From CAYREX01 sp964423505 (lineage in GTDB: Bacteria; Fermentibacterota; Fermentibacteria; Fermentibacterales; JCC-6): a stretch of DNA of 64,000 nt. A program made the translations under genes and the position numbers. The DNA is taken from contig CAYREX010000006.1 of the NCBI GenBank assembly GCA_964423505.1, positions 1 to 64,000 of the forward strand, in the 5' to 3' direction. Positions 1 through 5,885 of the stretch are shown piece after piece. Within the stretch, counting starts at the first letter, position 1; every line of letters starts with the position of its first letter. Under the pieces are notes generated by a model. That model saw nothing but the letters and a program-made list of their open reading frames with translations. It made no database searches and was not told where the DNA came from.

Positions 1-10
1 GATCATCGGG

Positions 11-59
11 GGTTAACAACAGCATGCAGCAGTCAAGCTGCTGATGCTGAGTGTTAGCC
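11..59 (+). repeat. attC site 1
   Basis: R'' GGTTAAC is at 11-17 and R' GTTAGCC at 53-59. The inner arms CAGCATGCAGCAG and CTGCTGATGCTG pair except for one extrahelical G, the usual attC strand-discrimination feature. The site ends a cassette whose body lies left of the window. Confidence 0.9.
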
Positions 60-75
60 GCACAAGGAAGCGACC

Positions 76-858
76 ATGAGAAATGACACGAAGAGCTTCG
101 GAGAGACCGCCAAGTCTCTCGCGCGGAACCCACTCGGGATCATCGCGCTCTTCATCGTGCTGGTTTACGGGTTCGCCTCCCTCGTCACGGCGTTCGCGGG
201 CTCGTTCACGTCTGCCGAGCGCCTCCCGCTCATCTACTTCCTGATCGCCTTTCCTATATTGGTCCTTGGTGTCTTCGCCTGGCTCGTCAGCAGGCATAGC
301 GGGAAGCTCTTCGCTCCCAGCGACTTCAAGGACGAGGAGAACTACGTTAAGATGCAACTGTCGGCTGTCGCGTCCCTCACGGCGGCGACTGCCAAGGGAG
401 ACACTCCGGCAACCGAGGCTCAACTGCAAGAGATCGTTGAAATCGTCCGAGCGGCTGGTCCGGCCGCCGCTCCCACAGGGGATGAATGGCGGAATCACAT
501 TCTCTGGGTCGATGATCGCCCGGCGAACAATACGTACGAGCGCCAAGCCTTCGAGATCATGGGGCTGCGATTCACGCTTGCTCTTTCGACCGACGAGGCA
601 TTTGAGAGGCTTTCGCATGCGAAGTTCGCCGCGATCATCTCTGACATGGGTCGGCGCGAAGGTCCGCGCGAGGGCTATGTTCTGCTCGACCGGATCCGCG
701 AGGAGGGCGACAAGACACCGCTGTTCTTCTACACCGCATCGAATGCTCCCGAACACAAGCGTGAAACTCGGGAACACGGCGGGCAAGGTTGTACAAACAA
801 TGCCAAGGAACTCTTTGAGATGGTCACGCGCGCCGTGATTCGAAGGCAGACGGCATGA
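76..858 (+). CDS. Membrane-anchored receiver-domain protein (cassette 1)
   Basis: The 260-residue product has two hydrophobic segments (about residues 20-42 and 52-71), a linker, then a response-regulator receiver-like domain from about residue 140. The acidic pair is D146/D147 in ILWVDDR, the likely phosphoacceptor is D190 in IISDMGR, and T220 lies in FFYTAS. The conserved lysine after beta-5 is not obvious, so phosphorylation is uncertain. There is no output or DNA-binding domain, so it may act as a membrane-tethered signalling or sink module. The ATG at 76 follows AAGGAAG and lies only 23 bases from the recombination point, leaving no room for a promoter; expression probably depends on read-through. 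No partner kinase is nearby. The domain call is by motif only. Confidence 0.75.
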   Translation: MRNDTKSFGETAKSLARNPLGIIALFIVLVYGFASLVTAFAGSFTSAERLPLIYFLIAFPILVLGVFAWLVSRHSGKLFAPSDFKDEENYVKMQLSAVASLTAATAKGDTPATEAQLQEIVEIVRAAGPAAAPTGDEWRNHILWVDDRPANNTYERQAFEIMGLRFTLALSTDEAFERLSHAKFAAIISDMGRREGPREGYVLLDRIREEGDKTPLFFYTASNAPEHKRETREHGGQGCTNNAKELFEMVTRAVIRRQTA

Positions 859-862
859 AGTA

Positions 863-922
863 GGCTAACAACACGTTGCAGCTGACGGCGCTTCGCGCCG
901 CGGCTGAACGTGAGTGTTCGGC
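863..922 (+). repeat. attC site 2
   Basis: R'' GGCTAAC (863-869) exactly complements GTTAGCC at the left end of cassette 1. R' is GTTCGGC (916-922). Arms CACGTTGCAGC and GCTGAACGTG pair with one extrahelical G, and a central GGCGC-TTC-GCGCC hairpin follows. Confidence 0.9.
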
Positions 923-944
923 AAGAATAGGAAAGGAGAATGAA

Positions 945-1352
945 ATGCAAGGGCTACTCAAATGGGTAATGATCATGATGATCAGTACAATCGTATTTGC
1001 TGGGGAGGTTTCGGACAGCGTAACCTTCAATACAGTTCAGAATGCGCCCACCGGTTTCACATCCTGGGTGTTCTACTGGTCTATGCCTGAGATTGATCCG
1101 GATGCTACCCTAGAGTACATTGTTCTCCAACCGGATGGAGATGAGTACTACCGCATGACGGTACCCGGTACTACTCCGGCAGGGCAAGGGATACGCTCAG
1201 ATTTCTATGAGGGTTTCGCAGGAGGTAACCCTGAAGTTCTCTATGGCACTGACATTCAGATCATGTTCACGGTGGACAAAGGGACTATCCAATTCCTGGA
1301 CGATGCATCGTATCACTTTGAATTCACGGAAACTATTGATGCCATCAGATAG
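945..1352 (+). CDS. Small secreted protein of unknown function (cassette 2)
   Basis: The 135-residue product starts at the ATG at 945, preceded by AAAGGAG. The frame is open further upstream to 876, but that would place the start inside attC site 2. The N-terminus is hydrophobic (residues 3-19, ending VFAG) and looks like a signal peptide or anchor. The mature part is rich in aromatic and acidic residues and reads like a compact beta-sandwich, with no recognised motif. It has no promoter of its own that I can see. No function is assigned. Confidence 0.7.
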   Translation: MQGLLKWVMIMMISTIVFAGEVSDSVTFNTVQNAPTGFTSWVFYWSMPEIDPDATLEYIVLQPDGDEYYRMTVPGTTPAGQGIRSDFYEGFAGGNPEVLYGTDIQIMFTVDKGTIQFLDDASYHFEFTETIDAIR

Positions 1353-1357
1353 GGACT

Positions 1358-1435
1358 GCCGAACAACTGCATGAACCATCTACGAGCGGAGCTGCTTGAT
1401 CCAGGTGGTCGTAATGGTTATGCAGAGCGTTGTGT
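1358..1435 (+). repeat. attC site 3
   Basis: R'' GCCGAAC (1358-1364) exactly complements GTTCGGC at the left end of cassette 2. R' is GTTGTGT (1429-1435). Arms CTGCATGAACCA and TGGTTATGCAG pair with one extrahelical G. It belongs to the same subfamily as sites 5, 7 and 11. Confidence 0.9.
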
Positions 1436-1654
1436 GGTAGGCACGGCGTCGGCTGAGAACAGAGAACAACAGGAAAACAGGCACATAGGAAATCGGGCCC
1501 AACGGACAGAAAAAGCCGCCGCCGTGAAGAACAGAAAAACGGACAAATAGGGCAGAACGGACAGCAGCAGAGGAGACAGAGCCCACAACCACAGCATGAA
1601 CCAGTCGCGGAGCTGAACTCTTCGTCCTGGCATCCACGCTGGTTATGCTGAGCG
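1430..1654 (+). other. ORF-less cassette alpha with conserved hairpin
   Basis: The 225-base cassette holds no credible gene. Its body aligns over about 110 bases with cassettes beta (2400-2621) and gamma (3372-3578). CACGGCGTCGGC (1442-1453) pairs with GCCGCCGCCGTG (1515-1526) with one T-C mismatch, enclosing a 61-base loop with a conserved ATCGGGCCCA block. The + strand is purine-rich with repeated GGA triplets. The outer ends GTTGTGT and CCACAAC complement at 6 of 7 positions. It may be a non-coding RNA, a structured DNA element or a regulatory cassette; nothing here decides between them. Confidence 0.7.
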
Positions 1655-1660
1655 TTGACC
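1583..1660 (+). repeat. attC site 4
   Basis: R'' CCACAAC is at 1583-1589 and R' GTTGACC at 1654-1660. Arms CAGCATGAACCAG and CTGGTTATGCTG pair with one extrahelical G. Confidence 0.88.
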
Positions 1661-1682
1661 CTCAGAAAACGGTAGGGCGTTC

Positions 1683-1711
1683 TTGACAAAGTGTAGCCAA
1701 TAGGCTACACT
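1683..1711 (+). promoter_or_regulatory. higBA cassette promoter with operator palindrome
   Basis: TTGACA (1683-1688) and TACACT (1706-1711) are 17 bases apart. The spacer holds a perfect inverted repeat, GTGTAGCC (1691-1698) and GGCTACAC (1703-1710), covering the -10 edge, a natural autoregulatory operator for the antitoxin. The predicted transcription start, seven bases past the -10, falls on the ATG at 1718. No Shine-Dalgarno precedes that ATG, so the mRNA is probably leaderless. Confidence 0.8.
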
Positions 1712-1717
1712 ATACAT

Positions 1718-2008
1718 ATGATAGAGATTCGGAAGACCGAGGATTTCTCGAAGTGGCTTGATCGGCTGAGAGACATCCGTGCACGAGCACGCATTCTTGC
1801 CAGGATCAAGCGACTTGAATGCGGACTCGTAGGTGATGCCAAGCCGGTTGGCGAGGGTGTATCAGAACTGCGGATCGACTACGGTCCCGGATACAGGGTC
1901 TACTTCAAGAAACATGGGAAGAACCTGGTTATCCTATTGGCCGGTGGTGACAAGCGAACACAGAGCAAGGATATTGAGAAGGCATTGCGCCTGGCGCGAG
2001 AGCTATAG
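1718..2008 (+). CDS. higB: RelE/HigB-superfamily toxin, COG3657-like (cassette 4)
   Basis: The 96-residue product has the pattern of phage-derived Gp49/HigB-like addiction killers: an N-terminal EIRKTEDFSKWLDRLRD stretch, a central basic RARILARIKRL helix and the YGPGYRVYF strand before a C-terminal LLAGGDKRTQ strand. The family consists of ribosome-dependent mRNA interferases; that activity is inferred. The toxin gene comes first and the antitoxin follows after 10 bases, the HigBA-type order. The unit has its own promoter and operator. Confidence 0.85.
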   Translation: MIEIRKTEDFSKWLDRLRDIRARARILARIKRLECGLVGDAKPVGEGVSELRIDYGPGYRVYFKKHGKNLVILLAGGDKRTQSKDIEKALRLAREL

Positions 2009-2018
2009 GAGAAGAACC

Positions 2019-2318
2019 ATGAGCAAGACCAGAACAACTCGCTTCGAAATCGCGGAGCATCTTCGGACTCCTGAGGAAATGGCCGCATACCTTGAAGCTT
2101 GCCTTGAGGAGTCCAACGGTGATGCGGCTTTCGTGGCAAAGGCACTCGGAGATATTGCACGAGCAAAAGGAATGACACAGGTTGCTCGAGATGCAGGCCT
2201 CTCCAGAGAAAGCTTGTATAAGGCACTGTCGGGTGAGCGTACCCCTGGATTCGATACAATCCTGAAGGTAGTGCATGCCCTCGGGATGGAGCTGCACGCA
2301 GCTCCGCTTCATAACTGA
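2019..2318 (+). CDS. higA: HigA-like antitoxin, COG3636 (cassette 4)
   Basis: The 99-residue product starts at the ATG at 2019 behind AGGAGAAG. The frame is open upstream but would overlap the toxin. It has an N-terminal DNA/toxin-binding segment and a helix-turn-helix around residues 60-85 (MTQVARDAGLSRESLYKAL), the layout of COG3636 partners of COG3657 toxins. It should neutralise the upstream toxin and bind the palindrome at 1691-1710. The stop lies just before attC site 5. Confidence 0.85.
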   Translation: MSKTRTTRFEIAEHLRTPEEMAAYLEACLEESNGDAAFVAKALGDIARAKGMTQVARDAGLSRESLYKALSGERTPGFDTILKVVHALGMELHAAPLHN

Positions 2319-2325
2319 GAAGAAG

Positions 2326-2405
2326 GGTCAACAACTGCATGAACCAGGCAACGGGGCAGGAGTGAACGATCATGAGTCCCGTGCTGGTTATGCAGAGCGT
2401 TGACG
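2326..2405 (+). repeat. attC site 5
   Basis: R'' GGTCAAC (2326-2332) exactly complements GTTGACC at the left end of cassette 4. R' is GTTGACG (2399-2405). Arms CTGCATGAACCA and TGGTTATGCAG pair with one extrahelical G. Confidence 0.9.
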
Positions 2406-2621
2406 AGTAGGCACGGTGGCGTCTGAGAACAGAGAGCAAGGAAACCGGGCACAAAGGAAATCGGGCCCATAGAACAAAAAAGCCGCCACCGTGAAGAACA
2501 GGAAATAGAAACCGGACAACAGGACAGCGGCAGAACAGAGGAGATAGTTTCGCCAACAATGGGCTGTAGCAGAATTGCGCCTGGTAGTGGCGATCGTCTC
2601 GCAATCAGCTAAGCCCAAGCG
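2400..2621 (+). other. ORF-less cassette beta with conserved hairpin
   Basis: This 222-base cassette is homologous to alpha and gamma. The stem CACGGTGGCG (2412-2421) pairs perfectly with CGCCACCGTG (2484-2493) around a 62-base loop. Relative to gamma, a C-G pair is replaced by T-A on both sides, a compensatory change. The conserved ATCGGGCCCATAG block lies in the loop. The outer ends GTTGACG and CGCCAAC match at 6 of 7 positions. There is no supported gene. Confidence 0.72.
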
Positions 2622-2627
2622 TTAGGT
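2551..2627 (+). repeat. attC site 6
   Basis: R'' CGCCAAC is at 2551-2557 and R' GTTAGGT at 2621-2627. Arms TGGGCTGTAGC and GCTAAGCCCA pair with one extrahelical G, and CAGAATTGCG opposes CGCAATCAG. Its interior differs from the other sites. Confidence 0.85.
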
Positions 2628-2630
2628 GAT

Positions 2631-3305
2631 ATGGAATCGACTTGGTGGAGAGAGTTCGCAGAGAGGAAAATCCGTACTACCGCTTGCATTGCTGAGAATT
2701 GCCAAGGAACATATGGAGATGTTGTTCTCCTCTTATCCGCGGTGATTTCCGCAATGGCAGCAGAATGCTGGCCTGGACGATCAATTGACAAGAAACGCTA
2801 TCTGCAGTTACTGGCTCAGTACGCACCCGCAACAAAAATGATCAGCACCCCAAGGCTATGTGCATTCCTGAGTTCCCAGAAAAAACATGACCAGGAGATG
2901 CGCATTCGCAACCAGTACCCGAACATCCCGAATGATGGTCGGATTGTACTCGGGCCTGAGATCGACCACAATGAGGATGAGATATTACGGATACAGGGAC
3001 TAGATATCGATCTCTCAGATCTCAGAGAGTGCTCGTATGCAGCAATTCTTTATCGTGATCTGAGAACAAGTTACACGCACGAATACAAGATTGGTGATCA
3101 TACAGATTGCATAAGGATGACCAGCTCGACCGAGCCTTGTGTTTCGTACACAAACATGTTGGGGAAAAGCACTAGGCAGATCCACTTCCCATTGAGACTA
3201 ATTGCGGATATCACTAAGCAGTGTGCGATTTCAGTTGATCAGCTCAATGGGACACTGCCAAGGGAGCGGCCAGAGACTTGGTGGATTGACGGAGGGAACA
3301 CCTAA
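2631..3305 (+). CDS. Cassette protein of unknown function with an R-x4-H motif (cassette 6)
   Basis: The 224-residue soluble protein is mostly helical by appearance. The ATG at 2631 sits three bases after the R' box of attC site 6, so there is no independent promoter; AGGTG in the box is too close to be a good ribosome site. The stop codon TAA is part of the R'' box of site 7. R145 and H150 in LRTSYTHEY form an R-x4-H motif in a helix-turn context resembling HEPN ribonuclease active sites. That is a weak, short-motif argument. I do not recognise the family. Confidence 0.6.
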   Translation: MESTWWREFAERKIRTTACIAENCQGTYGDVVLLLSAVISAMAAECWPGRSIDKKRYLQLLAQYAPATKMISTPRLCAFLSSQKKHDQEMRIRNQYPNIPNDGRIVLGPEIDHNEDEILRIQGLDIDLSDLRECSYAAILYRDLRTSYTHEYKIGDHTDCIRMTSSTEPCVSYTNMLGKSTRQIHFPLRLIADITKQCAISVDQLNGTLPRERPETWWIDGGNT

Positions 3306-3377
3306 CAACTGCATGAACCATCTACGAGCAGAGCTGATTGTCCTGGGTGGTCGTAATGGTTATGCAGAGCGTTATGG
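3300..3377 (+). repeat. attC site 7
   Basis: R'' ACCTAAC (3300-3306) exactly complements GTTAGGT at the left end of cassette 6. R' is GTTATGG (3371-3377). The interior is nearly identical to site 3. Confidence 0.9.
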
Positions 3378-3578
3378 AGTAGGCACGGCGGCGTCTGAGA
3401 ACAGAGAACAGAGAAATCGGGCACATAGGACAATCGGGCCCATAGAATAAAAAGCCGCCGCCGTGAAGAACAGAAAACGGACAACCGGACAACGGCAGCA
3501 GCAGAGGAGACAGAGTCCATAACAATCGAATAGAGCAGACTGCTGGGCATTGATCAGGGTAGCAGCTCATTCGAAGCG
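3372..3578 (+). other. ORF-less cassette gamma with conserved hairpin
   Basis: This is the 207-base homologue of alpha and beta. CACGGCGGCG (3384-3393) pairs perfectly with CGCCGCCGTG (3456-3465) around a 62-base loop holding two related TCGGGC(A/C)CATAG blocks. A GGA-rich, A-rich tail follows. The outer ends GTTATGG and CCATAAC are fully complementary. No gene is supported. Confidence 0.72.
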
Positions 3579-3584
3579 TTATCT
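3517..3584 (+). repeat. attC site 8
   Basis: R'' CCATAAC (3517-3523) exactly complements GTTATGG. R' is GTTATCT (3578-3584). Arms TCGAATAGAGC and CTCATTCGA pair with one extrahelical A. Confidence 0.87.
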
Positions 3585-3607
3585 ATTAGAAGAATGGGGT
3601 ACATTAG

Positions 3608-4417
3608 GTGAAGAAAATCCTCCTAAACGATATTCTGCAAATGGGTCACTTGGACAAAGTGAAGATACGTTTTAACATGAACAATAAGGACATATGGAAT
3701 CCGATTGAGTTGTTCAAATCCGGGGAAATTGAAGAACTTCTAAATGGCCACTATTGGAACTATTCGAAAAAATCCTACAAGCATGGACAAATCACTGTGG
3801 GATTCATTCGCCTAGAGCAAGCTGACCTTTGGTTGCTCTTTCATGTTGGAGTGATTACGAAGGATCTTAACATTCTCAATGGTATCGGCTACGAGTACGA
3901 AACACTGCCTGAGTATGAGAAGTATCTTGGTCGACTTATCATTCGCTTCAAAAACAAGGCAACAAATCTGATTCGTAATGCAAAATCAGTAATTGATGAT
4001 TGTGAAGTACTCCATATCCTTCCTAACACCTTTGAAAATGATATCTTCCCTGGATATGATAAGGTAGACTTGTCTTGGAATGAGTTAAGTAGTGCAACAA
4101 GAAAAGAGGTATGGATAACAGCTTTGCAGAATCAAAAGGGCGTCTATCTGATCACCGATTCATCAAATGGGAAAATGTATGTTGGTTCCGCGTACGGAGA
4201 TAGAATGCTACTTGGTCGTTGGAAGTCTTATGCAAAGACAGGACATGCTGGCAATTCTGAGTTGAGAGATTTGAGCTTCGAGCATATCAAGGAGCATTTT
4301 CGTTTTTCAATATTGGAGATATTCAAGTCTACAACCGATGATAAAACAATACTTGGACGTGAGCAGTGGTGGAAACGAATTTTACTCACACGAGAATTTG
4401 GATACAACAGAAATTAA
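3608..4417 (+). CDS. GIY-YIG nuclease-domain protein (cassette 8)
   Basis: The 269-residue product has a GTG start at 3608. The C-terminal third is a GIY-YIG domain: GVY at 178-180, YVG at 191-193, and likely catalytic R204 and E252, with Asn at 267/269. Residues 1-170 form an unrecognised N-terminal domain. Members of this superfamily cut DNA in homing, repair, restriction or phage defence. Single-gene cassettes with this architecture could be anti-phage nucleases, but that is inference. The gene is visibly A+T-rich, unlike the chromosome to the right, and uses codons such as AAT, GAT and ATT freely, pointing to a different origin. Confidence 0.85.
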   Translation: MKKILLNDILQMGHLDKVKIRFNMNNKDIWNPIELFKSGEIEELLNGHYWNYSKKSYKHGQITVGFIRLEQADLWLLFHVGVITKDLNILNGIGYEYETLPEYEKYLGRLIIRFKNKATNLIRNAKSVIDDCEVLHILPNTFENDIFPGYDKVDLSWNELSSATRKEVWITALQNQKGVYLITDSSNGKMYVGSAYGDRMLLGRWKSYAKTGHAGNSELRDLSFEHIKEHFRFSILEIFKSTTDDKTILGREQWWKRILLTREFGYNRN

Positions 4418-4441
4418 TAAATTAGGTTTAGAGAAAATCTT

Positions 4442-4521
4442 AGATAACAACAAAATGCAGCAGTACTGCGCTAGAAAATGAGAGTCAAGTTTTCGCAGTC
4501 TGCTGATTTTGGATGTTCTGC
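4442..4521 (+). repeat. attC site 9
   Basis: R'' AGATAAC (4442-4448) exactly complements GTTATCT. R' is GTTCTGC (4515-4521). Arms CAAAATGCAGCAG and CTGCTGATTTTG pair with one extrahelical G. Confidence 0.88.
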
Positions 4522-4535
4522 AGAAAGAAATGGGA

Positions 4536-4565
4536 TTGACGAATGTATATGATGGAGATATACAT
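4536..4565 (+). promoter_or_regulatory. brnTA cassette promoter with operator palindrome
   Basis: TTGACG (4536-4541) and TATACA (4559-4564) have a 17-base spacer. An inverted repeat ATGTATAT (4543-4550) / ATATACAT (4558-4565) overlaps the -10. The predicted start of transcription is the A of the ATG at 4571, again implying a leaderless toxin mRNA. Confidence 0.78.
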
Positions 4566-4570
4566 CTAGC

Positions 4571-4873
4571 ATGGTGAAACCTCGCGACCGACTGAAAGAA
4601 TGCACAGGGTTCGAGTGGGATGATGGGAATGCGACCAAGAACTGGGAGAAGCACGAAGTATCGCAGTCTGAGTGCGAGCAGGTGTTCTTCAACAGACCAC
4701 TCATCCTCCGAAGGGATACGAAGCATTCAGATCGTGAAGCCAGGTATTACGTTCTTGGCAATACCGATGCCAAGCGGCTTCTCTTCGTGGTTTTCACGAT
4801 ACTAGGTGAAAAGATCAGAGTAATATCCGCAAGGGACATGACCGAGCGGGAAGAGCAGAGGTATCAGAAATGA
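4571..4873 (+). CDS. brnT: BrnT-family toxin (cassette 9)
   Basis: The 100-residue product shows the BrnT pattern: FEWDDGNATKNWEKH near the N-terminus, a central VFFNRPLI segment, LLFVVFTI, and the C-terminal RVISARDMTEREEQRY signature. BrnT toxins are RelE-fold ribonucleases. There is no Shine-Dalgarno before the ATG, and the promoter places transcription start on it. The stop overlaps the antitoxin start (ATGA at 4870-4873). Confidence 0.9.
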   Translation: MVKPRDRLKECTGFEWDDGNATKNWEKHEVSQSECEQVFFNRPLILRRDTKHSDREARYYVLGNTDAKRLLFVVFTILGEKIRVISARDMTEREEQRYQK

Positions 4874-5154
4874 GGAAGATGAAAAAGATCCCGAGATTCA
4901 AGACGGAGCAGGAGGAAAGGGAGTTCTGGCGAACTCACGATTCCAGTGAGTATCTCCACTGGGACAATGCTGCCGAGGTCACCCTGGCCAAGCTGAAGCC
5001 CTCTACTAAGACGATATCGCTGCGTCTACCGGAATCGATGATTGAGGAACTCAAGATCCTCGCAAACAAGCAGGACATCCCTTACCAGTCGCTTCTGAAA
5101 GTGTTTCTTGCAGAGCGACTTGATGAGGAACTTGAGGCGATCAGAGCACATTGA
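4870..5154 (+). CDS. brnA: CopG-type (BrnA-like) antitoxin (cassette 9)
   Basis: The 94-residue product has an N-terminal toxin-binding segment with KIPRFKTEQEEREFWRTHDSS, typical of CopG antitoxins, then a ribbon-helix-helix from about residue 50 (ISLRLPESMIEELKILA) ending in PYQSLLKVFLAERL. It probably represses the promoter at 4536-4565 together with the toxin. It is coupled to the toxin gene by a four-base overlap. Confidence 0.88.
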   Translation: MRKMKKIPRFKTEQEEREFWRTHDSSEYLHWDNAAEVTLAKLKPSTKTISLRLPESMIEELKILANKQDIPYQSLLKVFLAERLDEELEAIRAH

Positions 5155-5155
5155 T

Positions 5156-5234
5156 GCAGAACAAGCGCCTGCAGCGGCATTACGGTCTGGGGTAGAGGAA
5201 GGCCATCGCAATCCGCTGAGCCTATGTGTTCACC
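5156..5234 (+). repeat. attC site 10
   Basis: R'' GCAGAAC (5156-5162) exactly complements GTTCTGC. R' is GTTCACC (5228-5234). The interior resembles site 12 (AACAAGCG...CAATCCGCTGAGCCT), and CTGCAGCGG pairs with CCGCTGAG around one extrahelical G. Confidence 0.87.
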
Positions 5235-5237
5235 AGA

Positions 5238-5281
5238 TTGACATAAACGAAAATACGTACGATATTCCGTACGGATGGAGG
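5238..5281 (+). promoter_or_regulatory. yefM-yoeB cassette promoter and paired operator sites
   Basis: TTGACA is at 5238-5243 with a candidate GATATT -10 at 5261-5266 (17 bases). Two CGTACG hexamers (5256-5261 and 5268-5273) have centres 12 bases apart. The YefM-YoeB operator is known for two TGTACA-core palindromes at the same 12-base spacing, so this looks like its counterpart. GGAGG at 5277-5281 is the ribosome site for the ATG at 5288. Confidence 0.75.
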
Positions 5282-5287
5282 TGCGGG

Positions 5288-5530
5288 ATGACCAACGTAA
5301 CTGTCACGGAAGCAAGGAAGAGGCTGTACAAGCTGCTGGATGAGGTTGCACAGTCTCATGAACCTGTGCAGATCGCCGGCAAGCGGAACTCGGCTGTTCT
5401 TGTCGGGGAAGAGGACTGGAGGGCGATCCAGGAGACACTCTATCTGACCAGTATTCCTGGCATGCGGCAGTCGATACAGGAGGGCATAGCCACTCCGGTA
5501 GATGAATGTGACGAGGAGCTTGACTGGTGA
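5288..5530 (+). CDS. yefM: Phd/YefM-family antitoxin (cassette 10)
   Basis: The 80-residue product starts at the ATG at 5288, six bases after GGAGG. The sequence TNVTVTEARKRLYKLLDEV followed by VQIAGKRNSAVLVGEEDW is the YefM/Phd dimerisation and DNA-binding domain. The acidic C-terminus, ending DECDEELDW, is the toxin-wrapping tail. Its stop overlaps the toxin start. Confidence 0.9.
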   Translation: MTNVTVTEARKRLYKLLDEVAQSHEPVQIAGKRNSAVLVGEEDWRAIQETLYLTSIPGMRQSIQEGIATPVDECDEELDW

Positions 5531-5790
5531 CATGGCGGATCGTGTTCACCAAACAGGCAAGAAGAGATGCGAAGAAACTGGCCAGTTCAGGTCTGAGAGA
5601 TAAGGCGGAGATCCTGCTCCAGCTGCTTTCAGATGATCCCTTCAGAACTCCGCCGCCCTATGAAAAACTGATTGGTGACCTGGCTGGTGCCTGTTCAAGG
5701 AGAATCAATATCCAACACAGGCTTGTGTACCAGGTTCTTCAAGATCAGCGAACCGTCAAGGTCCTGCGAATGTGGACCCATTATGAATGA
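5527..5790 (+). CDS. yoeB: YoeB/Txe-family toxin (cassette 10)
   Basis: The 87-residue product starts at a GTG overlapping the antitoxin stop (GTGA at 5527-5530). It shows the YoeB signature: WRIVFTKQARRDAKKL, then PYEKLIGDLAGACSRRINIQHRLVYQV and a C-terminal MWTHYE close to the family's MRMWTHYE-type ending with catalytic His/Tyr. It is a ribosome-dependent mRNA endonuclease by family. Confidence 0.92.
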   Translation: MTWRIVFTKQARRDAKKLASSGLRDKAEILLQLLSDDPFRTPPPYEKLIGDLAGACSRRINIQHRLVYQVLQDQRTVKVLRMWTHYE

Positions 5791-5791
5791 T

Positions 5792-5871
5792 GGTGAACAA
5801 CTGCATGAACCAGGCAGCGGGGCGGAGCTGATCTAACGTGTATCCTGTGCTGGTTATGCTGAGCGTTCTGC
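5792..5871 (+). repeat. attC site 11
   Basis: R'' GGTGAAC (5792-5798) exactly complements GTTCACC. R' is GTTCTGC (5865-5871). Arms CTGCATGAACCAGG and CTGGTTATGCTGAG pair with one extrahelical G. Confidence 0.9.
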
Positions 5872-5885
5872 TGTAAGATAGGAAC

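Noticed and set aside
876..945. Upstream start for the cassette 2 protein
   Set aside because: It lies inside attC site 2; the ATG at 945 has a good ribosome site and starts a signal-like sequence.
1345..3570. Minus-strand reading frames across the three ORF-less cassettes giving similar peptides (VLHGGGF...RRRAY)
   Set aside because: The conserved bases around CTATGGGCCCGATT are read in different frames in different copies, so the nucleotides are conserved but not the protein; the frames also run into attC sites.
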